Shown: positions 43,842 through 52,128 of the stretch, piece by piece
Numbering within the stretch: the stretch's first letter is position 1
Layout of the letters: each line of letters starts with the position of its first letter
Source of the DNA: an uncultured Prevotellaceae bacterium
Lineage (GTDB): Bacteria; Bacteroidota; Bacteroidia; Bacteroidales; Bacteroidaceae
Length of the DNA: 64,000 bases
Direction: 5' to 3'
Assembly (NCBI GenBank): GCA_900315075.1
Contig: OMXV01000016.1
Coordinates: forward strand, 19,651-83,650
Translations under genes and position numbers: made by a program
Notes under the pieces: model-generated
Told to the model about the DNA's origin: nothing
The model's input: the letters and a program-made list of their open reading frames with translations, nothing else
The model's database searches: none

Positions 43842-44888
43842 TCACCATACCCATGCCCCATGTGGTTGGTTGTAGTTTTCAGATCGGAAATATTCAAATT
43901 TACTTTTGAAAATGATGAGCTGATAGGCACTCTCGTTTATGACAACGGGCTTTTGCAGACCATAGCGGTAGAGAGCAAGCTCATATTTTTTTTTCTTTGG
44001 ATCTATATGGATGATGAAATCGGTGCGGGTGTCGCGATGGACACCATAGAAACGATCGAAGGCAGTGGTGATATCTTGCTCGTCGAACCAGAAATAGGCT
44101 GTGTAGTCGGACTTCTTGAGATGCCATTTCACTACCAATTTCTTAGGCTTTCCAGCATTGTGGTGACGTAGCAAACCACCATCACGCAGTTTGTCGTAGG
44201 TACCATCATAGAGAGCCTCATCAACAAAATCAAGTTCGGGCTGGTTAGCAGATTTTTCTCCCCCACCCTCTTCTTTCTCTGGCTTCTGCCACAATTCCTG
44301 CTCCTCGTCCCAATTTTCGAATAACACCAAATAACGATAGCAAAACTGCTGCATACGCTTATCGAAGAGATTGGTAGGAGACGGAGCAACAAGCTCCAAT
44401 CCGTATGATAGACAATAATCGTGAAGAGACAGCGAGGGCTGGGTGGGCAGAAAATCACTCATGGACACCTCAGTCTCAGGTAATTTCGTCCATCCTAATA
44501 ATAACTGTTTTTTCCTATTGCCCAACCACAGTGCGACGCCACCATATGGAGACATTCCCACAATAATTTTCGCATCAGCCTCATCTTCACAAGATTCCTG
44601 TATCCGTCTAAAAAACTGCTCCATTTCGGCATCATTGATAGGCATCGACAATTCGTAGAATTTCTCTTCGACAATACTTAGATAGACTAAGTCTAAACAT
44701 GATGGCATAGGCATTTCTTCGCGGATGTTGGCACTCTCAATCGTGGAATACCCCCACTCACCCGCAAAAGGATATTGCTGTGGAATGTCGACCATGGTGT
44801 TGTCGGAAAGCGTGAACAGTCCGAAATGAGTCTCCGTGGGATAATCCCTGTCGGCACAACCTGCGTATTGATAATGATACTCTCGCAT
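43842..44888 (-). CDS. DUF2931 family protein, candidate partner of the Tle1-like lipase
   Basis: 348 residues with no signal peptide (MREYHYQYAGCADRDYP). The N-terminal half follows the DUF2931 pattern (YPTETHFGLFTL..., MPSCLDLVYLSIVEEKFYEL, VGMSPYGGVALWLGNRKK). The second half contains an acidic linker and further strands. DUF2931 genes often accompany T6SS lipase effectors. Here it starts 23 bases after the Tle1-like gene, so an immunity or chaperone role is possible. A lipase immunity protein normally acts in the periplasm, and the lack of an export signal argues for a chaperone or cytosolic adaptor. The role is inference. Confidence 0.68.
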   Translation of the reverse strand: MREYHYQYAGCADRDYPTETHFGLFTLSDNTMVDIPQQYPFAGEWGYSTIESANIREEMPMPSCLDLVYLSIVEEKFYELSMPINDAEMEQFFRRIQESCEDEADAKIIVGMSPYGGVALWLGNRKKQLLLGWTKLPETEVSMSDFLPTQPSLSLHDYCLSYGLELVAPSPTNLFDKRMQQFCYRYLVLFENWDEEQELWQKPEKEEGGGEKSANQPELDFVDEALYDGTYDKLRDGGLLRHHNAGKPKKLVVKWHLKKSDYTAYFWFDEQDITTAFDRFYGVHRDTRTDFIIHIDPKKKKYELALYRYGLQKPVVINESAYQLIIFKSKFEYFRSENYNQPHGAWVW

Positions 44889-44911
44889 TAGTTTTCTATA
44901 TATCTTTCAAA

Positions 44912-46870
44912 TCACGAGTATTCTGTCATATCATGAAGTTTGCTGTCATCCTTGTCACCATGATAGATGAGGCGACATAGAAGGTAATAATCATTCCCAT
45001 TAGGAGATTTCCGTTTCTGCCAATTAGGGGGATTACCCATATTCCCTAATGTAGCATTCAAGCCATTGTCTCTCAATACGTCCGTACAAGTCAGATGCAA
45101 GTATTTACGACGAATAGCGACATAATTTTTCAAAGATGACGGTAGCACCCAGTGTCTTTTACCTTCGCCAAAAGCAGATTGACACTTGGTCTTAATTTCA
45201 TTAAGTATAGCATCCCCAGGAACAGCGAAACGTGAAGGCAACTGGCCTGTGAACGGCAGAAATTCTTTAGGCCAGAGTTTTAGAAGGCCCAATGTTCCCA
45301 TTGCCCTTTCTTTCATCATCTTTAACGGTATATTGCTATACCCCTCCATGGAATTCTGATTGAAAATGATTTTCTCGGTCGGAGTAAATTGGGGACTTTT
45401 TATCTCCTTATCTGCATCCATCCAGCCTAAATCAATCAATTCCTTTGGAGAGAGGATATCCATCTGTTTAAGACTTTTAGACGGTTTCTTATAAAATTCC
45501 TCAATCTCTACTTTTCTTGGATCTATACTTCTGTTAAGACGCGTCGGAGTAAGATGGTAATTAAATATACTGTTCATCAATGGATTTATATGTCGCCGCA
45601 ACGTCACTCGCTTATCTGTATCTTCATTAATATAGCCTCCACCTATGTCGGAATGGCATCCTGGCATAAAAATCTCCGTACAATTACCTTTTATTACTGC
45701 CCCTAAATCAACCAAGGCAAAATTCTCACGGAATTCATCAATGGCACAGATGTGAATGGCATGTTTAACACGTTTGTTTTGTGGGGAATACAGGCCGTAT
45801 TCCTTGGCATTGTCACAATGATAAGTACCATATGCATCACTTTTCTTAATCTTATCCTTTGCTCCGAACACACTGGTCAACTTATTTATATATTGCCCAC
45901 TTCCTTTTTCTGTTTCTTTAAACTGATTGATACTATAGTCGGTAAAATTATCATTTTTCTTCAAGAAACCGATAGAAGAGACTGTATCATAAATACCAAG
46001 AAAATCAACAGTCTTGTTATCTTTTTTGAAATCTTCAAGAAACCGCATATTTCCATTGCTATAGAGTGATTGAGGCAGATACTGCTCAAATTCTTTCTTT
46101 TTAGGTAATTTTTGGGGGTCACCCGTAATTAAGAAGGTAAACAATCGTCCACATGTGGCACCACGTGAGAAGCCAAAGATTGCGAAATGAAGTTTTACCT
46201 TTGGCCGATGTGACAGCGGAATACATGATTTGAGGAAATTGTCAACAAGTACCATGGCTTTACTTACTAATCCCACGACACCTGTCCGTCCCGTACCCAT
46301 GCCGAGACCTATGGGATCACTGCCGCCATCCCATTTTTTCCCAGACCCCTCAACATAGATATTATAATCTATGCCTATCACTTTTTCTCCATTTTCGGGT
46401 GAAGTGGTCTCTTTTGCTTTCTTATTCTTGACGAGCGAGCGGAGTATTGCCACATTGGAATACTTCCATCCACCATTATCACTTAGTTTTTTGGGGTCTT
46501 TTTTCACATTGGGGGCGTGCTCGGAGATATTTAAGTCGTTTTCTGCCTTCTCTCGCTGTTCTGCAAAATGCGCCATACCATATTGTTGTTTATCACTCTT
46601 ATTCTGGGAATAAGTATTCGCCATGTTTTTAGATGAGCTGAACAATGTAGAGGAAATAGCATAAGCAGGGGCAACAGCCATTTGAACAGCAAACTTACCG
46701 ATTTTTTTATTTCGTTCATCCTGACGTTCCTTCTTATACACTTGTTCGTATATATTGTTTGCAGTGCCATCGAAGAACACACTGATATATACATCAGTAA
46801 GATTTTCAGAGATTGAACGTTCTACAGTCTCCACCTCTTTTCCTCCTATGAAACCACTTGTTTGTGCCAT
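44912..46870 (-). CDS. Tle1-like (DUF2235) T6SS phospholipase effector
   Basis: 652 residues. An N-terminal block (VYISVFFDGTANNIYEQ) and the nucleophile motif GFSRG (233-237, Ser235) match the DUF2235/Tle1 alpha/beta-hydrolase domain. Asp295 (LGIYDTVSS) and His406 (PGCHSDIGGGY) complete the triad seen in Tle1 lipases. It would hydrolyse membrane phospholipids of a recipient cell after delivery by VgrG/PAAR. It lies 103 bases downstream of the PAAR-like gene, the usual place for cargo, and 23 bases upstream of the DUF2931 gene. The C-terminal 240 residues are not recognised. Confidence 0.88.
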   Translation of the reverse strand: MAQTSGFIGGKEVETVERSISENLTDVYISVFFDGTANNIYEQVYKKERQDERNKKIGKFAVQMAVAPAYAISSTLFSSSKNMANTYSQNKSDKQQYGMAHFAEQREKAENDLNISEHAPNVKKDPKKLSDNGGWKYSNVAILRSLVKNKKAKETTSPENGEKVIGIDYNIYVEGSGKKWDGGSDPIGLGMGTGRTGVVGLVSKAMVLVDNFLKSCIPLSHRPKVKLHFAIFGFSRGATCGRLFTFLITGDPQKLPKKKEFEQYLPQSLYSNGNMRFLEDFKKDNKTVDFLGIYDTVSSIGFLKKNDNFTDYSINQFKETEKGSGQYINKLTSVFGAKDKIKKSDAYGTYHCDNAKEYGLYSPQNKRVKHAIHICAIDEFRENFALVDLGAVIKGNCTEIFMPGCHSDIGGGYINEDTDKRVTLRRHINPLMNSIFNYHLTPTRLNRSIDPRKVEIEEFYKKPSKSLKQMDILSPKELIDLGWMDADKEIKSPQFTPTEKIIFNQNSMEGYSNIPLKMMKERAMGTLGLLKLWPKEFLPFTGQLPSRFAVPGDAILNEIKTKCQSAFGEGKRHWVLPSSLKNYVAIRRKYLHLTCTDVLRDNGLNATLGNMGNPPNWQKRKSPNGNDYYLLCRLIYHGDKDDSKLHDMTEYS

Positions 46871-46973
46871 TCAGAATGAATTAGAGTATATAATATATCA
46901 GACAGGATTGTTTCACCTCCTATATGATAATGGATTTAGACAATTGCCCATTGGTGACTTTTTCTAAAATAGT

Positions 46974-48305
46974 TCATCCTTTAATATCAAGATTATGACC
47001 GAGGGGATAAGATTTTGAATCTTTCTCCATTTGTTTGACTGTATCTTCCAAAGCTTTGGGACTATTTCCATCAATTTTCTTGCTACCTTCAGTCGCTTTA
47101 CCTGCGTTTTCGAAAATATTGGGTTTATTATTATCTACTGTAAAGTTATCAACTGTGGGTTTACTGGTGTTTTCAAATACATTGGGTTTACCATAATCTA
47201 CTTGATAGTTATCATCAGCCGTTATACGATCGTTTTTAAACGGATTTGAACCATTATTTCCAGTCTTACTAAAATCAAAATTATCATTAGGATTAACAGT
47301 TCTTGATGTTTTATTGTGCTGAGTTGCTTCCAAGAATTTCTTGTTCGATGCGTCAGTAGTTTTAACATCCTTTCCTTTTGCTGGTTGAGGGCTATTATTT
47401 GCAGCATTTTTATTAACAGTCTTTGTTGTATTCTTTCCGGTATCCTTGGCTGCACCTTTTCCGACATCCTTGGCGGCATTCTTTCCGACATCCTTGGCGG
47501 CACCTTTTCCGGCATCCGTGGCGGCATTCTTTCCGACATCCTTGGCGACATTCTTTCCGACATCCTTGGCGGCATTCTTTCCGACATCCTTGGCGACTCC
47601 TTTAGCGACACTTTTGGCAGCATCTTTGGCTGCATTCTTGGCAGCTGATTTAACTCCATTTCTTACTAATTTAGTGGCCGTAGCAGCATCACCTATCCCT
47701 GGGATAGCGGCCACTAACGATATCCCAGCTCCCACCCAGTCACCACGAAAAGCAGAAATAGCTGCATTAGTAAGATCTGGAATAGCCCCTACACCTGGTA
47801 ACAATCCGGCTATATCAAGTGCGGTTTGTATTCCATCCAAAATAGAATCAACATCTAATCCTTCTTCGATTTGCTGTTCACTCTCAAAGTCCTCTGTATT
47901 CTTTTTGCTCATATCAACGGGACCAGTGTCGTTCTGCCCGTCGGTGACTAGACTGATGGTTCCTCCCCACATACATGCACATGTGCTCGACTTGAGCAGT
48001 GCCGGGTCACCCTTGATGATATAATCGCCTTTTCCATCCATCCATGGGAAAGGCGTGTTATGCATACAGGGCATAGGAGTGAGATGCCCATGGTGTGCTG
48101 CCGTGGCCGATGCTGTAGCAGGAAATCCCAATGAACGACACCTACCAAACGGAGCAAGGTTGACAAACGATACATGGTCGCTGATGTTGGCCATTGGCTG
48201 GCCTGTGAGATATACCGTACGTATAGGTAACACGGTAAGCTTAGCCTGACTTGTGCCCATGGTGCATCGCATAATGGCTCCGGAGCAAACGTAAGAATCT
48301 GCCAT
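46974..48305 (-). CDS. PAAR-like (DUF4280) protein with polymorphic-toxin-type scaffold and 8-residue repeats
   Basis: 443 residues. Residues 1-125 form a DUF4280/PAAR-like domain (SGAIMRCTMGTSQAKLTVLP, ISDHVSFVNLAPFGRC, PFPWMDGKGDYIIKGDPALL, CACMWGG) that caps the VgrG spike. A hydrophobic helical region (LDIAGLLPGVGAIPDLTNAA, then IPGIGDAATATKLV) is the type found before C-terminal toxins in polymorphic toxins. A tract of about nine Ala/Lys repeats built on AAKDVGKN (about 220-300) follows. The last 130 residues are Asn/Thr/Lys-rich with a repeated FENxxKPTVDNFTVDNNKPN motif and match no toxin I know. It may be a degenerate or unrecognised toxin, or an extended adaptor that carries the Tle1-like lipase next door. 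Confidence 0.8.
   Translation of the reverse strand: MADSYVCSGAIMRCTMGTSQAKLTVLPIRTVYLTGQPMANISDHVSFVNLAPFGRCRSLGFPATASATAAHHGHLTPMPCMHNTPFPWMDGKGDYIIKGDPALLKSSTCACMWGGTISLVTDGQNDTGPVDMSKKNTEDFESEQQIEEGLDVDSILDGIQTALDIAGLLPGVGAIPDLTNAAISAFRGDWVGAGISLVAAIPGIGDAATATKLVRNGVKSAAKNAAKDAAKSVAKGVAKDVGKNAAKDVGKNVAKDVGKNAATDAGKGAAKDVGKNAAKDVGKGAAKDTGKNTTKTVNKNAANNSPQPAKGKDVKTTDASNKKFLEATQHNKTSRTVNPNDNFDFSKTGNNGSNPFKNDRITADDNYQVDYGKPNVFENTSKPTVDNFTVDNNKPNIFENAGKATEGSKKIDGNSPKALEDTVKQMEKDSKSYPLGHNLDIKG
47430..47600 (-). repeat. 24-bp tandem repeats inside the PAAR-like gene
   Basis: About eight imperfect copies of a 24-base unit built on CCTTGGCGGCATTCTTTCC plus GACAT (plus strand) encode the AAKDVGKN-type residues. 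Such arrays change length by slippage or recombination in steps of 8 residues without breaking the frame. Confidence 0.75.
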
Positions 48306-48315
48306 GAGATAAGGT

Positions 48316-48645
48316 TTATGCTAACATGTTACAGAGTCCAGCCATCACCTCTATACGAATTTTGCATGATGTGCCGAGCAGATAGAGATGGTCTTTAAAA
48401 TACGCCTTGTCATCATCAAACAATGGATTAGCGTCTAAATTAGGCTTTTTAATATTGAAGACAATGGCTTTGATACCCAAATCGGAGAGATTATAAACCA
48501 TCTTTCGAATTTTGCCCATGCAATAATCCCGAAGTCCCTCGTATAGAATGCGTCCGCCATTAGAGACTGTAATCAGCGAGCCTTTGTTAATCTCAATATC
48601 CACCTTGACGGGAGATTCAAAAAAATTGATGCCTGTAATAGTCAT
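48316..48645 (-). CDS. Hypothetical protein, 109 residues, between VgrG and PAAR genes
   Basis: The ATG at 48645 opens MTITGINFFESPVKVDIEIN; the protein is cytosolic with alternating strands and one helical part (GLRDYCMGKIRKMVYNLSDL). It ends CKIRIEVMAGLCNMLA. It lies 10 bases upstream of the PAAR-like gene. A small protein in that place may be an adaptor for loading cargo on the VgrG-PAAR spike, but nothing in the sequence proves it. Confidence 0.6.
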   Translation of the reverse strand: MTITGINFFESPVKVDIEINKGSLITVSNGGRILYEGLRDYCMGKIRKMVYNLSDLGIKAIVFNIKKPNLDANPLFDDDKAYFKDHLYLLGTSCKIRIEVMAGLCNMLA

Positions 48646-48696
48646 TATAATATATTTGACATAAACTATATAGAAATATACAAAATCAATTCTTTA

Positions 48697-48927
48697 CTAC
48701 TTAGTGTCACGAGGCTTTTGAGGAACAAAAACGACAGAATTTGATTTTTGCCTTTCCATGCTTCTCTGATAGTGACTTTTATTCTCTCTTTCAATAGACT
48801 TCTCTTGATCAACTTTTGAATTGGTACATTTATTAAGCCCTTTCAAAGGTCCTATACAAAATAATGCCCCAAAAACTATAAAACCTATCAAAAGGCCAAT
48901 CACAAAAGTAATCTGTTTTTTTCTCAT
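48697..48927 (-). CDS. Small single-pass membrane protein, 76 residues
   Basis: The N-terminus MRKKQITFVIGLLIGFIVFG, continuing ALFCIGPL, makes one clear membrane helix. The remainder is charged and polar (KSHYQRSMERQKSNSVVF, ending PQKPRDTK). It lies between vgrG and the 109-residue gene, in the effector module. An immunity or membrane-docking role is possible. A 232-base spacer separates it from vgrG; I see no promoter box in that spacer. Confidence 0.5.
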   Translation of the reverse strand: MRKKQITFVIGLLIGFIVFGALFCIGPLKGLNKCTNSKVDQEKSIERENKSHYQRSMERQKSNSVVFVPQKPRDTK

Positions 48928-49159
48928 ATTTCTCGAATAATTACAAAAACTACTGTATATACAAAGTGTATTCTATGTAGGTGATTAAATTTAGATGATA
49001 GTATTTTATGATTCATTTGGATGCAGATTTTTCACTCAGACGAAGAAGCATGTCGGGCTATGTAACTGAGGATGAGGGGGAAAGATGCTCCAAAGAAATA
49101 TAAAAGACTATATGACATCTACAGAATGATAATTTCAGATAATTTTGATTACCTACTTA

Positions 49160-51172
49160 TTAATTAACTTTCACTGTGTCGGCCTTGATGTCGATGCGGT
49201 TGCCGGCGTTCATCGCCATCGACTTTGAAGCTTTCTGCTGATGTGTCTCGGAATACTGAAGCATTTTCTCTTTTGCCTCTTCACGGATATTCTCAGCAGT
49301 GAGTTGCAATTTATGTTCAATCTGCTCATCTTTGTTGTCTCCGATTTTAACAAACTGATTTTCACTGACAGAGAGAGAATCGTTGTGGTCAATATTAGCA
49401 GAACGATCATTGCCGGCATGTTCGCGTATGTCGTTGTCGGCAGTGCGTTGCATATCATGCGATGCACCAAGTGTAATGTCGTTGTCGGCAGTGGCATTGA
49501 TGTCGTGACCGGCATGCATGATGATGTCGCGCTGGGCATACAGTTCGATGTTGCCTGTAGATTCGAGTTTGATAAGTTTCTCGTCGGTTGAGAATGTGAG
49601 GATGTAGTTTTCCTTCTTATGGTCGTAAATACGTATGTATCCATTGCTTCCTTCGTCGTGAATCTCTATGGTGTGTCCGTTGCGTGTTCGGATAGCCTTC
49701 ACTTGGTTGTCGCCAGGAAGCCAGGCCGAGTCGGGGTCGGCCTTTCCGTTATAGAGTGTCCCCTTGACGAATGGTCGTTCAGCATTGCCTCCTTCAAAGT
49801 CGATCATCACCTCCTCACCTATCTCTGGTATGAAGCTGAAGCCTTTTCCTCCTCCGGCATATGGCTGAGAAAGACGTAGCCATGGTGTTTTCATGTCAGG
49901 GTCGAGTTGTGCCTGCCAATCAAATTGCACCCTGATACGTCCCAACATATTGGGGTCTTCATTATCAGTGACTCGCGCCCGGCAACTGGTAGCCTCAGGA
50001 TAGATGTCACTATTGGTGTAGGGAGGATATTCACATGCCGATGGTATGCCTGTGAAGACATTGCTGTAGGTCTCGTCGGCTGAGAAAGAATGTGTGATGC
50101 CAATAATGAGAATCTCGTCTTGTTCAACTTCGCTCTTGGTATTCAAGACGGGATTGGAGATGTAATTGTCGATAATCTGTAATGGCGTACCGATTCCCAT
50201 TCGCGAACAGTAAGTGCTGCCATTGTAATTGAGCAAACTCGCCTTTGCACCATGTGCCTGTGTCTTAGTACTCACATTGAGCACGGTCTCTCGTCCGTCG
50301 GTATCTGCGAACCCTCCAGAGTGCAGGTTTTGAAGTGTTGGTTTCGTATAGACCTCCTGCGATGCTCTAAATACTCTCTCGTTCAAGTCATTGTATTGGT
50401 CACTCATCTCTTCGATGCCTTCCTTACTAGTAGCATCGTAGTTGTTGTAGGAGGAAGCCACATGGCTGAATGCGATGTGCTGCATGCGCAGGTCTGCGCT
50501 GTATTGGGGTATGTCCTGACTGGGATATTGTAGAGTGACACCATCGAGTTTGTGTATGCGCCCAAATACCAACTGTTGTCCATCGTAATACATCCATTCC
50601 CCATAGCGGCGTGCCAGACGGTTGAGAAACTGAAAGTTGGTCTCATTGTATTGCACACAATAAGGAATGACCTCGGTAAATTCAGGATTGATTTCAGATT
50701 GGATTTGACTGTAGTCGTCGATAACATCTGAAACAATATCAGCCAATGTCTTATTCTCAAACGACTTGCATGTGGGGTTGTCGTCAAGCAACGCATCCCA
50801 TGAGCAAACCTCAACATAGACATTGTACTCAGTGCGGTTTCTGCTACCCGATGCACTGATAACGACTCCATCAAACTCGATATCGGCAGTCTTGCCATCG
50901 CCACCATTTAGAGAAACATTCTCGATATTATCAGTGGAAAGCGACAGATGGAACGGCTTACCTATAACCTCACCACAGACGGCAAACATGGTTTCATTGG
51001 GGTACTCATTGGGGCGTTTGTGCATCCGAAATGACAGGCGGTTGTGGGTAAGCAGTCCCTGATACAGTGAGAAATCGTCGAGTCTCCATTTTTCTCCATC
51101 GAGATTGATGTCGAAGCCATTGGAGGTATTGCCACCAATGGTAATAGATATGTTTTTTACAGATATAGACAT
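49160..51172 (-). CDS. tssI: T6SS spike protein VgrG (TssI)
   Basis: 670 residues. The N-terminal half has the gp27-like fold (YNETNFQFLNRLARRYGEWM, a hallmark). The gp5-like OB region includes GRIRVQFDWQA, PWLRLSQPYAGGGKGFSFIP and GEEVMIDFEGGNAERPFVKG. The C-terminal 170 residues are a repeat-rich beta-helix region (GHDINATADNDITLGASHDM and relatives) that makes a long spike, without an enzymatic domain attached. It is the sole vgrG in the window. It lies 34 bases after hcp and starts the effector module, so the PAAR-like and Tle1-like proteins are probably its cargo. Confidence 0.94.
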   Translation of the reverse strand: MSISVKNISITIGGNTSNGFDINLDGEKWRLDDFSLYQGLLTHNRLSFRMHKRPNEYPNETMFAVCGEVIGKPFHLSLSTDNIENVSLNGGDGKTADIEFDGVVISASGSRNRTEYNVYVEVCSWDALLDDNPTCKSFENKTLADIVSDVIDDYSQIQSEINPEFTEVIPYCVQYNETNFQFLNRLARRYGEWMYYDGQQLVFGRIHKLDGVTLQYPSQDIPQYSADLRMQHIAFSHVASSYNNYDATSKEGIEEMSDQYNDLNERVFRASQEVYTKPTLQNLHSGGFADTDGRETVLNVSTKTQAHGAKASLLNYNGSTYCSRMGIGTPLQIIDNYISNPVLNTKSEVEQDEILIIGITHSFSADETYSNVFTGIPSACEYPPYTNSDIYPEATSCRARVTDNEDPNMLGRIRVQFDWQAQLDPDMKTPWLRLSQPYAGGGKGFSFIPEIGEEVMIDFEGGNAERPFVKGTLYNGKADPDSAWLPGDNQVKAIRTRNGHTIEIHDEGSNGYIRIYDHKKENYILTFSTDEKLIKLESTGNIELYAQRDIIMHAGHDINATADNDITLGASHDMQRTADNDIREHAGNDRSANIDHNDSLSVSENQFVKIGDNKDEQIEHKLQLTAENIREEAKEKMLQYSETHQQKASKSMAMNAGNRIDIKADTVKVN

Positions 51173-51206
51173 GTATGGTATGTTTGGATGAAAGAATCCA
51201 GACTAT

Positions 51207-51608
51207 TTAAGTCCACTCATTAGAGAAACGTGCCCCACCGCCGATGGTGATTTTCTCTGCACTGATGGTGATGGTGGAATACATCAGTCGGCTGTCGTTG
51301 TCGTTGAAAAAATCACGAAGTCCGATACAGTAGGCATTCTCAAACTTCACTGTCTTATAGCTGAGTTTATTGTCGTGGCTATAAACGACAAAGGTAAACA
51401 CGCCATTCTCGACCTCGGTCTTGTTGAACATCCATTTGTAGAAGAAGAGGTCGTCATCGTCGGTAGAAGGCATGACGAAAGTGATGGTTCCTCCATGCGG
51501 CCGTGTGACAGGTTTTCCTGTGTCATCAACCTGCTGTGAGAACTCGTATTCACACTCAACGATACCGTATTCTCGCTGTCCTATTGCCAGTTTCCCTTGA
51601 AGTGCCAT
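51207..51608 (-). CDS. tssD: T6SS inner-tube protein Hcp (TssD), copy 1
   Basis: 133 residues, the size of T6SSiii Hcp. The start (ALQGKLAIGQREYGIVECEY, then EFSQQVDDTGKPVTRPHGGT) and the end (TITISAEKITIGGGARFSNE, W) match the Bacteroidota TssD pattern. Six-membered rings of this protein form the tube inside the sheath. A second copy at 51682 has a different surface. A strong hairpin occupies the spacer between them. Translation starts at 51608. Confidence 0.88.
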   Translation of the reverse strand: MALQGKLAIGQREYGIVECEYEFSQQVDDTGKPVTRPHGGTITFVMPSTDDDDLFFYKWMFNKTEVENGVFTFVVYSHDNKLSYKTVKFENAYCIGLRDFFNDNDSRLMYSTITISAEKITIGGGARFSNEWT

Positions 51609-51624
51609 GTGTTAAAGCATTAAG

Positions 51625-51666
51625 CAGAGACCTGCCTGCACTAAAGAGAAATGTGGCAGGTCTCTG
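51625..51666 (-). promoter_or_regulatory. 12-bp stem-loop between the two hcp genes
   Basis: CAGAGACCTGCC (51625-51636) pairs perfectly with GGCAGGTCTCTG (51655-51666); the loop has 18 bases. No T run follows on the minus strand, so a classic intrinsic terminator is unlikely. An intercistronic stem that stabilises or processes mRNA could let hcp be made in far larger amounts than other operon products. Confidence 0.55.
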
Positions 51667-51681
51667 ATGTTGGTGAAAATA

Positions 51682-52083
51682 TCAACGGATAGTCCAGCGG
51701 TTATTGTGGCTTGCATTACCAATCATAATTTCCTTGGCAGAGATGACAAACTCCTCATATTGCAGCAGTGAGTTGGTGGAGTCATAAGTTTCGGCATACT
51801 CCACAACATATCCCTCACGGAAATCCAAATGCTTCATCTCGCCACCCTCGCGGTTGGGGAATGAGATGGTGCCATTCTTACTCATGTAACTATCACACAT
51901 CCAGAGGAGGATGTCGGTGTTGCCATCTTCGTTGGATTTCACTTTGACGGTGATTTTGCCTCCACGTGTTGTACCTGTGGGCTGTCCTTCGATGTCGGTT
52001 TGCTGGTTGAGTTCGTATCTTACGAACAGAACCTCACGTTCTTGAATACCATCGGCATTGATGGTAGCAGTTCTTTGTTCCAT
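51682..52083 (-). CDS. tssD: T6SS inner-tube protein Hcp (TssD), copy 2
   Basis: 133 residues, starting MEQRTATINADGIQEREVLF and ending KEIMIGNASHNNRWTIR. It has the same length and general layout as copy 1 (NQQTDIEGQPTGTTRGGKIT near 25-45, and YVVEYAETYD for the central part), but most residues differ. Paired Hcp copies may form mixed tubes or serve different cargo. The start is at 52083, 45 bases after tssC. Confidence 0.86.
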   Translation of the reverse strand: MEQRTATINADGIQEREVLFVRYELNQQTDIEGQPTGTTRGGKITVKVKSNEDGNTDILLWMCDSYMSKNGTISFPNREGGEMKHLDFREGYVVEYAETYDSTNSLLQYEEFVISAKEIMIGNASHNNRWTIR

Positions 52084-52128
52084 AAATAAAAGAATTTAGG
52101 TGAATAATAAATATAGATAAAAAGACAA

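Noticed and set aside
47430-47600. Regular 24-bp repeats considered as a CRISPR array
   Set aside because: Units are contiguous without spacers, lie in a coding frame and have a period of exactly 8 codons.
47423-48024. Repetitive frames on the plus strand (AAFFPTSLA-type) opposite the PAAR-like gene
   Set aside because: They are the mirror of the AAKDVGKN-encoding 24-bp repeats; the minus-strand frame has a clear PAAR-like domain.
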